From Burkholderiaceae bacterium (GTDB lineage: Bacteria; Pseudomonadota; Gammaproteobacteria; Burkholderiales; Burkholderiaceae_E): a DNA stretch of 64,000 nucleotides. The notes under the pieces were generated by a model. That model ran no database searches, was not told the origin of the DNA, and worked only from the letters and a program-made list of their open reading frames with translations. Position numbers and translations under genes: made by a program. Each line of letters opens with the position of its first letter. Within the stretch, counting starts at the first letter, position 1. Below are positions 19,623 through 27,671 of this stretch, piece after piece. The stretch is taken from assembly GCA_023954015.1 (NCBI GenBank), contig JAMLIS010000001.1:1-64000 (forward strand), in the 5' to 3' direction.

Positions 19623-20579
19623 TCATCGCAGCCCCGCCTCGCGCAGGATCGCCTCGGCGCGGCGCATCACCGGCTTGTCGACCATCTTCCCGTCGACCGC
19701 CACTGCGCCGCCGCCCGCGGCTTCGGCGGCCTCGAGCACCCGTCTTGCCCAGGCGATCTCGGCTTCGTGCGGCGCGAACAGCGCGTTGACCTGCGCGACC
19801 TGCCGTGGATGGATGCACAGCTTCGCGCCGAAACCGAGCCGGCGCGCGCGATGAACGTCGCGCGCCAGGCGCGCCGCGTCGTCGATCGCCGTGCTCACGC
19901 CGTCGATGGGCGCGGCGATCGACGCCAGCCGCGACTCGAGCACGAACTGCAGGCGAAACGGCAGCAGGTCGTCCTCGTTCGCGTCGCGCATTCCGAGATC
20001 GACCTGGAAATCGATCGTGCCGAAGGCGAGCCGCTCGACGCCGGGGGCGGCGGCGATCTCGCGCAGTTTCGCGAGGCCGGCGCCGGTCTCGACCAGAGGC
20101 ACGAGCACGCGTGCCCCGGCGTCGCGAACGCGGGCGAGTGCGTCGCGCCCTTCCGACTTCGGCACCATCACCGCGTCGAGCGCCGGCTTGCCGACGAGCG
20201 CCAGGTCGGCGTCGAACCCGGCGCTGTCGGCGCCGTTGATTCGAACGAACAGGCGAGGCGCGCTCGCGCCGACGACCTGGCCGGCGTCGCCGCCGACGAT
20301 CGGCAGCGGCATCGCGACCGGATCGACGGCAGCGGCGTGCGCGAGCGCGCGCGGGCTGTTCGGCGCGTCGCCGTCGGGCGCTGCCTTCGCATCGAAGGAA
20401 GCGAGCGGCGAGCCGTCGAGCCACGCGGCCACCGCGTTGCGCGCATCTTCCTTCGCCGACGGCGGGACTGCGTCCTCGAGGTCGACGACGACGGCGTCGG
20501 CACCGGCGGCGAGCGCCTTCGCGAAGCGATCGGCGCGATGGCCGGGAACGAAGAGCAGCGAGCGCAGCGGCCGGTCCAT
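19623..20579 (-). CDS. ccl: HpcH/HpaI aldolase family CoA-ester lyase, probable (S)-citramalyl-CoA lyase
   Basis: 318 residues of the CitE/malyl-CoA lyase family. It has LLFVPGHRADRF, VVVDLEDAVPPSAKEDARN (Mg-binding acidic residues), RINGADSAG, VPKSEG, LVETGAGLAKL and CIHPRQVAQVN. In itaconate degradation this enzyme splits citramalyl-CoA to acetyl-CoA and pyruvate. It is the last gene of the five-gene minus-strand operon, 2 nt after the MmgE/PrpD gene. Other substrates of the same family (malyl-CoA, methylmalyl-CoA) cannot be excluded from sequence alone. Confidence 0.82.
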   Translation of the reverse strand: MDRPLRSLLFVPGHRADRFAKALAAGADAVVVDLEDAVPPSAKEDARNAVAAWLDGSPLASFDAKAAPDGDAPNSPRALAHAAAVDPVAMPLPIVGGDAGQVVGASAPRLFVRINGADSAGFDADLALVGKPALDAVMVPKSEGRDALARVRDAGARVLVPLVETGAGLAKLREIAAAPGVERLAFGTIDFQVDLGMRDANEDDLLPFRLQFVLESRLASIAAPIDGVSTAIDDAARLARDVHRARRLGFGAKLCIHPRQVAQVNALFAPHEAEIAWARRVLEAAEAAGGGAVAVDGKMVDKPVMRRAEAILREAGLR

Positions 20580-20581
20580 CG

Positions 20582-21964
20582 TCAACGCTCCTTCGCCGGC
20601 AGCAGGAATCCCACGGTGGCCGCCTGCGACAGCGAGCGGATGCGCCGTATCGCCTCGCGCATCTCGTCGACCGCGGCACCGTCGCGATATCGCGCGAGCC
20701 GCACAGCCTTGTCGTCGACTTCCTGCGGCGACAACGTGTTGCCCGGATCGCCCTTGGGCTCTTCGATACGCGCCTCGAATAGGCGCCCGTCGCGCGTTCG
20801 CACGTCGACCCGGCCGATCCAGCGCCGCGGATACGCGCGATCGACCTCGGCGTCGAGCTGCATGCGCACGCGATCGCGAAAGGCGACGACCTCGGAGGCG
20901 CGCCAGTGGGCGTCGAAGTCGGCGAGCGAAGCGCTTCCCTTCGTCGCGGCGAGCCCGAGCACGGTACCCATCGAGAACTTCGCCTGGTGGACGGTCTGCG
21001 GATCGACGACCGGACCGAGCACGTCGATCGCGCCCTGGTGCACGCGGGCGACGACCGACTCGACGTCCGCCGCGCGCAGGCTGTTGGCGCGCATCGCTTC
21101 GAACAGCGCGTCGGCCGCGGGATGCGTGTGCCGGCACGAGGCGTGGAACTTGAACGAGGTCTCGGCCAGCGCCCAGCGCTCGCCCAGGCGATCGACGAGG
21201 CGCGATTCGTCGGCGTCGCTCGACATGCCCGCCGCCATTCCGCGCCCGCCCTCGAGGATGCGCTGCGCGCCGGTGAAGCCGTCCGCGGCCAGATACGCCG
21301 ACGCCAGCCCCGCGGCGCTCGCATGCGCGGTGTGCAGCTGCTTCGAGTCGGCCGCGTCGCCGAGGAACTCCCACAGGCCGGCCGCCTGGGTGCCGGCCGA
21401 ACCGAAGGCGTGGCGCATCGCTTCGGGCGACAGCCGCAGCAGATGGCCGACCGCTGCGGCGGCGGCCAGCGTGCCGGCGGTGCCGGTCGTGTGGAACACG
21501 CGATAGTGCGAGCGGCCGAGGAACTCGCCGACGCGGATGCCGACCTCGTATCCGACGACCGCCGCGCACAGCAGTTCGGCGCCCGATCGGCCGAGCGCCT
21601 GCGCGACGGCGAGCGCCGGCGGGAAGACGACGGTGCCCGGATGGAAGACCGAACCGTTGTGCACGTCGTCCTGCTCGGCGAAATGCGACGAGGCCGCGTT
21701 GACCGCGGCGGCCACGAGCGGACTGCTCGCACGGCGGTGGATCGGAATCTCGGCGGCGCCGCCGGCCGGACCCATCGACTCGAAGAAGCGCGCGATCGCC
21801 TCGACCGGACGCGCACCCTTGCCGGCGAGCGCCGAGCCGAACCAGTCGACGAACAGGTCTTCGGTGCGACGCACGACGGGCGCGGGAATGTCGGCGAAGC
21901 GCAGTTGCGCGGCGAAGCGCGCCAGTGCGGCGGAAGCGTCGGTGGCGGGGGTCGAAGCGGTCAT
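20582..21964 (-). CDS. MmgE/PrpD family protein
   Basis: 460 residues from the ATG at 21964. It has MmgE/PrpD signatures: LFVDWFGSALAGKG, HFAEQDDVHNGSVFHPGTVVFPPALA, ETSFKFHASCRHTHPAADAL, and DPQTVHQAKFSMG. Relatives include 2-methylcitrate dehydratase and cis-aconitate decarboxylase, which makes itaconate from cis-aconitate. A member of this family also sits in the Pseudomonas itaconate operon, with no firmly assigned step. It may handle an itaconate-related dehydration or isomerisation. It starts 17 nt after the CoA-transferase stop. Confidence 0.85.
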   Translation of the reverse strand: MTASTPATDASAALARFAAQLRFADIPAPVVRRTEDLFVDWFGSALAGKGARPVEAIARFFESMGPAGGAAEIPIHRRASSPLVAAAVNAASSHFAEQDDVHNGSVFHPGTVVFPPALAVAQALGRSGAELLCAAVVGYEVGIRVGEFLGRSHYRVFHTTGTAGTLAAAAAVGHLLRLSPEAMRHAFGSAGTQAAGLWEFLGDAADSKQLHTAHASAAGLASAYLAADGFTGAQRILEGGRGMAAGMSSDADESRLVDRLGERWALAETSFKFHASCRHTHPAADALFEAMRANSLRAADVESVVARVHQGAIDVLGPVVDPQTVHQAKFSMGTVLGLAATKGSASLADFDAHWRASEVVAFRDRVRMQLDAEVDRAYPRRWIGRVDVRTRDGRLFEARIEEPKGDPGNTLSPQEVDDKAVRLARYRDGAAVDEMREAIRRIRSLSQAATVGFLLPAKER

Positions 21965-21981
21965 CGGGGCTTGCTCGCGCC

Positions 21982-23160
21982 TCACAGCACACCTTCGCTG
22001 CGCAGGCGGTCGACCTCCTGTTGCGCGTAGCCGAGTTCGGAGAGGATCGCATCGGTATGCGCACCGAGCGCGGGCACCGGATCGATGCGCGGATCGTCGG
22101 CGCGCGTCAGCCCCGGCGGCAGCAGCGCAGGGACGCTGCCGGCCGAGGTGTCGACCTCGGTCCAGCGACCGCGCGCCTGCAGTTGCGGATGCGACCAGAC
22201 CTCGTCCATCGTGTTCATTCGTGCATTGGCGATGCCCGCGTCGTCGAGGCGCGCGACCACCTGCTCTGCGCTGAAAGGCGCGAAGGCCTCGACGACGATC
22301 GCGCGCAGCGCATCACGTGCAGCGGTGCGCCGCGCGTTCGAGTCGAAGCGCGGATCGACCGCGAGATCAGGGCGCCCGAGCACTTTCGCGCAGAACACCT
22401 GCCACTCGCGCTCGTTCTGCAGCCCGAGCATGACGACCTTGCCGTCGCCGGCCGGAAAGGGCCCGTACGGGTAGATCGTCGCGTGCGCGGCGCCCGTGCG
22501 CGGCGGCGGCGGCGCCCCGTCGAATGCGTAGTACATCGGATAGCTCATCCACTCGACCATGCTCTCGAGCATCGAGACGTCGATGCGCCTGCCCTTGCCG
22601 CTGCGGCCGCGTTCGATCAGCGCGGCGAGGATGTTCGTGTAGGCGTACATGCCGGCGGCGATGTCGGCGATCGAGCAGCCGGCCTTGGCCGGCTCGTCGG
22701 GAGATCCGGTGACCGACAGGAAGCCCGACTCGCTCTGGATCAGCAGGTCGTAGGCCTTGCGATCCCGGTACGGGCCGTCGGCGCCGTAGCCGGAGATGTC
22801 GCAGACGATGAGCCGGGGAAAGCGCGGATGCAGTGCGTCGAACGACAGCCCCAGGCGCGCCGCGGCGCCCGGCGCGAGGTTCTGCACGAGTACGTCGGCG
22901 CGCCCCAGCAGCCGTTCGAGCACGACCGGCGCCTCGGCGTGCTTCAGGTCGAGCGTCAGGCTCTCCTTCGAGCGGTTCGTCCAGACGAAATGCGAAGCGA
23001 GGCCGCGCACGCGCTGGTCGTAGGCGCGCGCGAAGTCGCCGACGCCGGGTCGCTCGATCTTGACGACGCGCGCACCGAGGTCGGCGAGCTGGCGCGTGCA
23101 GAACGGCGCCGCGATCGCGTGCTCGAGCGTGACGACGGTGATGCCTTCGAGTGCCCGCAT
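21982..23160 (-). CDS. ict: CaiB/BaiF family CoA transferase, probable itaconate CoA-transferase
   Basis: 392 residues from the ATG at 23160 (MRALEGITVVTLEHAIAAPF). This class III CoA transferase has the family N-terminus, the Asp in CSIADIAAGMYAYTNILAAL as the likely acyl-anhydride nucleophile, and SMLESMVEWM. It would activate itaconate by moving CoA from succinyl-CoA. Family members act on many acids, so the itaconate assignment rests on the neighbours. The longer frame to 23211 adds a tail that overlaps the end of the dehydrogenase gene and is unlikely. Confidence 0.8.
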   Translation of the reverse strand: MRALEGITVVTLEHAIAAPFCTRQLADLGARVVKIERPGVGDFARAYDQRVRGLASHFVWTNRSKESLTLDLKHAEAPVVLERLLGRADVLVQNLAPGAAARLGLSFDALHPRFPRLIVCDISGYGADGPYRDRKAYDLLIQSESGFLSVTGSPDEPAKAGCSIADIAAGMYAYTNILAALIERGRSGKGRRIDVSMLESMVEWMSYPMYYAFDGAPPPPRTGAAHATIYPYGPFPAGDGKVVMLGLQNEREWQVFCAKVLGRPDLAVDPRFDSNARRTAARDALRAIVVEAFAPFSAEQVVARLDDAGIANARMNTMDEVWSHPQLQARGRWTEVDTSAGSVPALLPPGLTRADDPRIDPVPALGAHTDAILSELGYAQQEVDRLRSEGVL

Positions 23161-23170
23161 CCGGATGCCT

Positions 23171-24334
23171 CTAGAACGACCTCGGCAGGCCGAGCACGTG
23201 CTCGGCGACATGCGCGAGGATCAGGTTCGTGGAAATGGGCGCAACCTGGTACAGCCGCGTCTCGCGGAACTTGCGCTCGACGTCGTACTCGGCGGCGAAG
23301 CCGAAGCCGCCGTGGAACTGGATGCACGCATTGGCCGCTTCCCACGACGCCTTCGCCGCCAGGTATTTCGCCATGTTCGCCTGCGCGCCGCAGGGCTCGT
23401 GCGCGTCGTACCGGCGACACGCCTCCCAGCGCATCAGGTTCGCCGCCTCCACCTCGATGAACGACTCGGCGATCGGGAACTGCACGCCCTGGTTCTGGCC
23501 GATCGGGCGACCGAAGACGACGCGGTCCTTCGCATACTGCGTGACGCGGTCGACGAACCAGTAGCCGTCGCCGATGCATTCGGCGGCGATCAACGTGCGT
23601 TCGGCGTTCAGTCCGTCGAGAATGTATCGAAAGCCCTTGCCCTCCTCGCCGATCAGGTTCTCCGCCGGAATCTCGAGATTCTCGAAGAAGAGCTCGTTCG
23701 TCTCGTGGTTGACCATGTTGGCGATCGGCCGCACCTCGAGACCGTTGCCGATCGCCTCGTGCAGGTCGACGATGAACACCGACATCCCTTCCGACTTCTT
23801 CTTCACGTCGGCCAGCGGCGTCGTGCGCGCGAGCAGGATCATCAGGTCCGAGTGCTGCACGCGCGAGATCCACACCTTCTGCCCGTTGACGACGTAGCGG
23901 TCGCCGCGGCGCACCGCGGTGGTCTTCAGCTTCGTCGTATCGGTACCGGTGGTCGGCTCGGTGACGGCCATCGACTGCAGGCGCAGTTCGCCCGCGGCGA
24001 TCCGCGGCAGGTACCTGCGCTTGTGCTCTTCCGAGCCGTGGCGCAGCAGCGTGCCCATGTTGTACATCTGGCCGTGCAGCGCACCCGAATTGCCGCCGCA
24101 ACGGTTGATCTCCTCCATGATCACCGACGCCTCGGTGAGTCCGAGACCGGAGCCGCCGTATTCGGCGGGAATCAGCGCGGCCATCCAGCCGGCCTTCGTC
24201 AGCGCGTCGACGAACGCTTCCGGGTACGCGCGCTGTTCGTCCACCTTGCGGAAGTATTCGTCGGGAAACTGCCGGCACAGGTCGCGAACCCCGTCGCGGA
24301 TGTCTTCGAAGCGGTCCTGCAGCGAGGAAGTCAT
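23171..24334 (-). CDS. Acyl-CoA dehydrogenase family protein
   Basis: 387 residues with the acyl-CoA dehydrogenase fold: LIPAEYGGSGLGLTEASVIMEEI, TEPTTGTDTTKLKTTA, YVVNGQKVWISRVQHSDL, and RVVFGRPIGQNQGVQF for FAD contacts. A similar gene lies in the Pseudomonas itaconate operon. The segment where medium-chain enzymes carry the catalytic Glu (YEGT) reads YQVAPIST here, so the usual base is missing at that place. The gene overlaps the hydratase stop by 4 nt. The substrate may be a side chain or precursor acyl-CoA; unknown. Confidence 0.87.
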   Translation of the reverse strand: MTSSLQDRFEDIRDGVRDLCRQFPDEYFRKVDEQRAYPEAFVDALTKAGWMAALIPAEYGGSGLGLTEASVIMEEINRCGGNSGALHGQMYNMGTLLRHGSEEHKRRYLPRIAAGELRLQSMAVTEPTTGTDTTKLKTTAVRRGDRYVVNGQKVWISRVQHSDLMILLARTTPLADVKKKSEGMSVFIVDLHEAIGNGLEVRPIANMVNHETNELFFENLEIPAENLIGEEGKGFRYILDGLNAERTLIAAECIGDGYWFVDRVTQYAKDRVVFGRPIGQNQGVQFPIAESFIEVEAANLMRWEACRRYDAHEPCGAQANMAKYLAAKASWEAANACIQFHGGFGFAAEYDVERKFRETRLYQVAPISTNLILAHVAEHVLGLPRSF

Positions 24335-25296
24335 GGCTCGTTCCGGTGAAGTTCGGCGCTCGCCTGCATCGCGAGACGGCCTTCGTGGTCACGCGCCCAC
24401 AGGTCGAACGAACCCTCGCCGGCGGCGCGCCCGCAAACGTCGAAGGCGTTCAGGTCGAACAACGGACGCAGCGCCTTGAACGCGAAGCGCGCAACGCGCG
24501 CATCGGCCCGTTCACGGTGCAGCAGGTCGAGCAGCAGCGTGGCGATCAGCGGGCCGTGCACGACGAGGCCCGGATAGCCCTCGACGCCGGTGACGTAGCT
24601 GCGATCGTAGTGGATGCGATGGCCGTTGAAGGTGACCGCAGAATAGCGAAAGAGCAGCACCGGGTCGGGGACGATGCGGCGAGCGAACTGCTCGTCGGTG
24701 CGGGCCGCCGCTTCCGCTGGGGCCGGGCGCGCTGGTGCGGCAGCGCCGGACGCCGCGCCAGCGCCCGAAGCCTTCGCCGCACCGGCGCCGGAAGCGTTTG
24801 CCGCGTCTGCGCCGGAAGCCGTTGCCGCAGCGGCGCCGCTCGCATCCGGCTGGTCGCGGTAGACGATGTCGTGTTCCTCGCGGATCGCCACGCCGCGCGC
24901 GTCCGATACGGCGTGCGCGACCGTGACGAAGACCAGCGAGCCGCTGCGACCCTGCCTGCCGCGCACGTCGGCGATGCGCGAGTCGCGGACGATGTCGTCG
25001 CCGACGCGCAGCGGGTGCTCGAAGACGAGGCGCCCGCCCGCCCACATGCGGCGCGGCAGTGGAACCGGCGGCAGGAAACCGCCGCGACGCGGATGACCAT
25101 CGGGACCGAGCTGCGACGCGGGCGCGGCCGGCGCGAAGTGCATCCAGTGCCAAAGCGGCGGCAACGCCTCGCCCGGCTCGCCGCGCACGTCGCTGCGCTC
25201 GAGCGTGGCGGCCAGCTGCACGACGCGCGCGGGGTCGACCCGATCGACGCTGCGCTCGCCGCGGCCGATCCATTGCTGCAGGTGTTCGAGTTCCAT
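24331..25296 (-). CDS. ich: MaoC/FAS1-like dehydratase, probable itaconyl-CoA hydratase
   Basis: 321 residues from the ATG at 25296 (MELEHLQQWIGRGE). It is a double hot-dog protein with an N-terminal FAS1-like half (residues about 1-160, LWHWMHFAPAAP) and a C-terminal MaoC half with the hydratase motif FNGHRIHYDRSYV and GYPGLVVHGPL. Mesaconyl-C4-CoA and itaconyl-CoA hydratases belong here. Between the halves is an unusual insertion of about 50 Ala/Ser/Gly residues in repeats (DNA about 24715-24850). It is the first gene of the operon; 263 nt upstream are non-coding and contain a palindrome. The hydration product would be citramalyl-CoA. Confidence 0.8.
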   Translation of the reverse strand: MELEHLQQWIGRGERSVDRVDPARVVQLAATLERSDVRGEPGEALPPLWHWMHFAPAAPASQLGPDGHPRRGGFLPPVPLPRRMWAGGRLVFEHPLRVGDDIVRDSRIADVRGRQGRSGSLVFVTVAHAVSDARGVAIREEHDIVYRDQPDASGAAAATASGADAANASGAGAAKASGAGAASGAAAPARPAPAEAAARTDEQFARRIVPDPVLLFRYSAVTFNGHRIHYDRSYVTGVEGYPGLVVHGPLIATLLLDLLHRERADARVARFAFKALRPLFDLNAFDVCGRAAGEGSFDLWARDHEGRLAMQASAELHRNEP

Positions 25297-25480
25297 GCGC
25301 GGGGAAGCCAAGAGAAAAGCCTGATACCGGGAGGATGCCGAAAAGACACGCGCGGGACAATTCGCCTCCCGGGAACGGGGCCTTCGGCGCCGACGAAGAA
25401 AGCGTGGATGTCGGTGCCGATCGTCGCAGGCGCGGCGCACGAAGGCAGGGATCGCACTCGCTTCGTGCCCGGGGACGATA

Positions 25481-25492
25481 CTGTGCGCACAG
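25481..25492. promoter_or_regulatory. 12-bp palindrome upstream of the itaconate-type operon
   Basis: A perfect palindrome CTGTGCGCACAG lies about 185 nt before the first gene of the operon, in its only upstream spacer. It could be an operator for a local regulator, but no regulator gene is in the window and a chance palindrome is possible. Confidence 0.25.
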
Positions 25493-25559
25493 GTCTGCAG
25501 CTTCGGAACGCGCAATCGTCTCGCAGGACCGGTCCGACGCTTCGGCGATCCGCTGCCGT

Positions 25560-27581
25560 TCACCCGGCGCCGAGTACGCGCGGATCGACGCGCATCGGCA
25601 TCGACAGCAGCATCTGCGCCATCCCCTTGCCGAGCGGATCGTTGCGCAGCGATGCCATCCCGCCGCCGCCCAATGCGCGCTCGCAGACGAAATTGAAGCC
25701 GCCGATTCCCGGCAGCTCGTAACGCACGACCGGCCCGTCGACGAGATGCGCCAGATGAGCCGCCACGCGCTCGGCCGTCAGCTGCGCGCGCAGCACCGGG
25801 ACCAGCGCCGCGCGGCGCGCGATCACGCCGACGTTCGCAGTGTCTCCCTTGTCGCCGCTGCGCGCCCAGGCCAGGCGGATCAACGGGACGTCGACGAGGT
25901 CGGTGGCACGAGCGTCTGCGGTCACCTCGGCGTCCGCGGTCGCGTCGGCGTCGCCGGTCGCGTCGGCGTCACCGGTCGCGTCGGCGTCACCAGTCGCGTC
26001 GACGGGGCCGAGCACGTCGACGGGGCCGTTCTCGTCGACGGACCCGGTCCGGCCGGCGCCAGCGGCCGCACCGGCAGGGTCCGCGCCCGCGTCGCCCGGA
26101 GCGCCGTCCGCGCCGGGCGGAATCGCCACGGCGATGCGCTCGCCGCGGAACACGACGGCCGGCGCGAAGCGCGCCTTCGCGACAAAGAACGCGAGCTGCC
26201 GGATCGAAGGCGAAACCGACGGACGGCCCGTGGCCCCGGTGGTGCCGGGCGCCCACGAAGTTCCCGCCGGCGCGATCTCGCGCGCGAACAACTCGAGCGC
26301 CTCACGCTTCGAGTGACGCACCGAGACGCGCAACACCGCTTCGCGCGCCGATTGCAGCGCGGCGTTCGCGTGCGGTCCGTAGCCCGATTCCGCGCCGAGC
26401 ACCTCGACGAGCGACGCGGCGTAATCGGGCCATCCGCGCCGCTCGAGCATCGCACGCGTGCGCGCGAGGATCGCCTCGCCGGTGCGCCGCGCCTTGGCGA
26501 CCGCATCGATGCCGACGATCGTCAGCGTCGCACTCGAGCGATGGCCGTCGACGTGCGTCGCGCTCACCTTGTAGCGATCGTCCGGCGCGCGTCCCCGCGC
26601 GCCCCGCACGCGCACCCGGTCGGGACCGTCGTCGGCGAGGCGCACCTGCCGGAAGTCGCAGACGACGTCCGGCAGACGATACGCCGCCGGATCCCCGATC
26701 TCGTAGATTAGCTGCTCGGCGACGACGGCGGTCGTGACCTTGCCGCCGGTACCGGTCGGCTTCGTCACGACGAAATCTCCGTCGGCTGTGCACTCCACGA
26801 CGGGGTAGCCGATGTTCGGCCAGTCGGGAACGGTCTCCCAGTCGGTGTGCAGGCCGCCGGTGGCCTGGCAGCCGCATTCGATCAGGTGTCCGGCGAGGCT
26901 GCCCGCGGCGAGACGATCGTAGTCGTCGGGCAACCAGTCGAAGGCGTGCATCAGCGCGCCGAGCGTGACCGCCGAATCGACGCAGCGCCCGGTGACGACG
27001 ACTTGCGCGCCGGCGTCCAGCGCGGCGCGTATCGGCAGCGCGCCGAGATAGGCGTTCGCGCTCAGCAGGCGCTCGGGAACCGGGCGGCCGTCGATGTCGA
27101 CCCACGCACCGCTCGCAGCGCGCGCAGTCGCCTCGCCCGCTGCCGTTTCAGGCACCGCCGCTTCGCGCATCGCCGCCCATAGCGGCAGCGCATCGTCGCC
27201 TTCGACGACGGCGACCTCGAGCGCCAGACCCTGCGACTGCGCGAGCGCGACGAGCGCACGCGCGCATGCGTGCGGCGCGACGCCGCCGGCATTGCTGATC
27301 ACGCGGATGCCGCGCGCGACGACTTCGCGCAGCACGGACCGCATCGCGACTTCGACGAAATCGGTGGCGTAGCCCGCCTCGGGATTGCGCATTTTCGCGC
27401 CGGCGAGGATCGACATCGTCGTCTCGGCGAGATAGTCGAAGACCAGGTAGTCGACGTCGCCGTGCGCGACGAGCTGCGGGGCGCCGAGCGCGCTGTCGCC
27501 CCAGAAGCCGCTCGCGCCGCCGATTCGCACGCTGCGCCCGCCCGTCCCGCCGCTCGCGTCTTCGTCGCCCTCGCCGTTCAT
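25560..27581 (-). CDS. AtuA-family acyclic terpene utilization protein (DUF1446)
   Basis: 673 residues. The main domain (about 1-495) has the DUF1446/AtuA pattern: RIGGASGFWGDSALGAPQL, DYLAETTMSILAGA, RVISNAGGVAPHACA, GRCVDSAVTLGALMHAF and ECGCQATGGLHTDW. A C-terminal AtuA-like ferredoxin-fold domain (about 575-670) begins LAWARSGDKGDTANVGV. AtuA is needed for citronellol/geraniol breakdown in Pseudomonas, but its reaction is not settled. The linker between the domains is expanded by GDADAT-type repeats, making the protein longer than its relatives. It is on the same strand as the itaconate-type operon, 263 nt before it. Confidence 0.85.
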   Translation of the reverse strand: MNGEGDEDASGGTGGRSVRIGGASGFWGDSALGAPQLVAHGDVDYLVFDYLAETTMSILAGAKMRNPEAGYATDFVEVAMRSVLREVVARGIRVISNAGGVAPHACARALVALAQSQGLALEVAVVEGDDALPLWAAMREAAVPETAAGEATARAASGAWVDIDGRPVPERLLSANAYLGALPIRAALDAGAQVVVTGRCVDSAVTLGALMHAFDWLPDDYDRLAAGSLAGHLIECGCQATGGLHTDWETVPDWPNIGYPVVECTADGDFVVTKPTGTGGKVTTAVVAEQLIYEIGDPAAYRLPDVVCDFRQVRLADDGPDRVRVRGARGRAPDDRYKVSATHVDGHRSSATLTIVGIDAVAKARRTGEAILARTRAMLERRGWPDYAASLVEVLGAESGYGPHANAALQSAREAVLRVSVRHSKREALELFAREIAPAGTSWAPGTTGATGRPSVSPSIRQLAFFVAKARFAPAVVFRGERIAVAIPPGADGAPGDAGADPAGAAAGAGRTGSVDENGPVDVLGPVDATGDADATGDADATGDADATADAEVTADARATDLVDVPLIRLAWARSGDKGDTANVGVIARRAALVPVLRAQLTAERVAAHLAHLVDGPVVRYELPGIGGFNFVCERALGGGGMASLRNDPLGKGMAQMLLSMPMRVDPRVLGAG
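25939..25992. repeat. Three 18-bp tandem repeats in the AtuA-family gene
   Basis: Three units of GTCGCGTCGGCGTC plus four bases (25939, 25957, 25975) differ at one or two sites and encode TGDADA hexapeptides on the minus strand. A partial fourth follows. They lie in the linker between the two domains. Confidence 0.92.
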
Positions 27582-27644
27582 TCGTGCCGCCGCTTCGTTG
27601 CGGCGATTCTGGCATAGGGCACCGGGCGCGCGGTTCCGGCTCGA

Positions 27645-27663
27645 CGTACCGGGAACCGGTACG
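27645..27663. terminator. Hairpin after the M48 protease gene
   Basis: A perfect 8-bp stem with a GAA loop (CGTACCGG / CCGGTACG) sits 9 nt after the stop of the M48 gene and upstream of the AtuA-family gene. No T-run follows on the minus strand, so it may stabilise the mRNA end or act as an operator rather than terminate. Confidence 0.35.
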
Positions 27664-27671
27664 ACAGGCTC

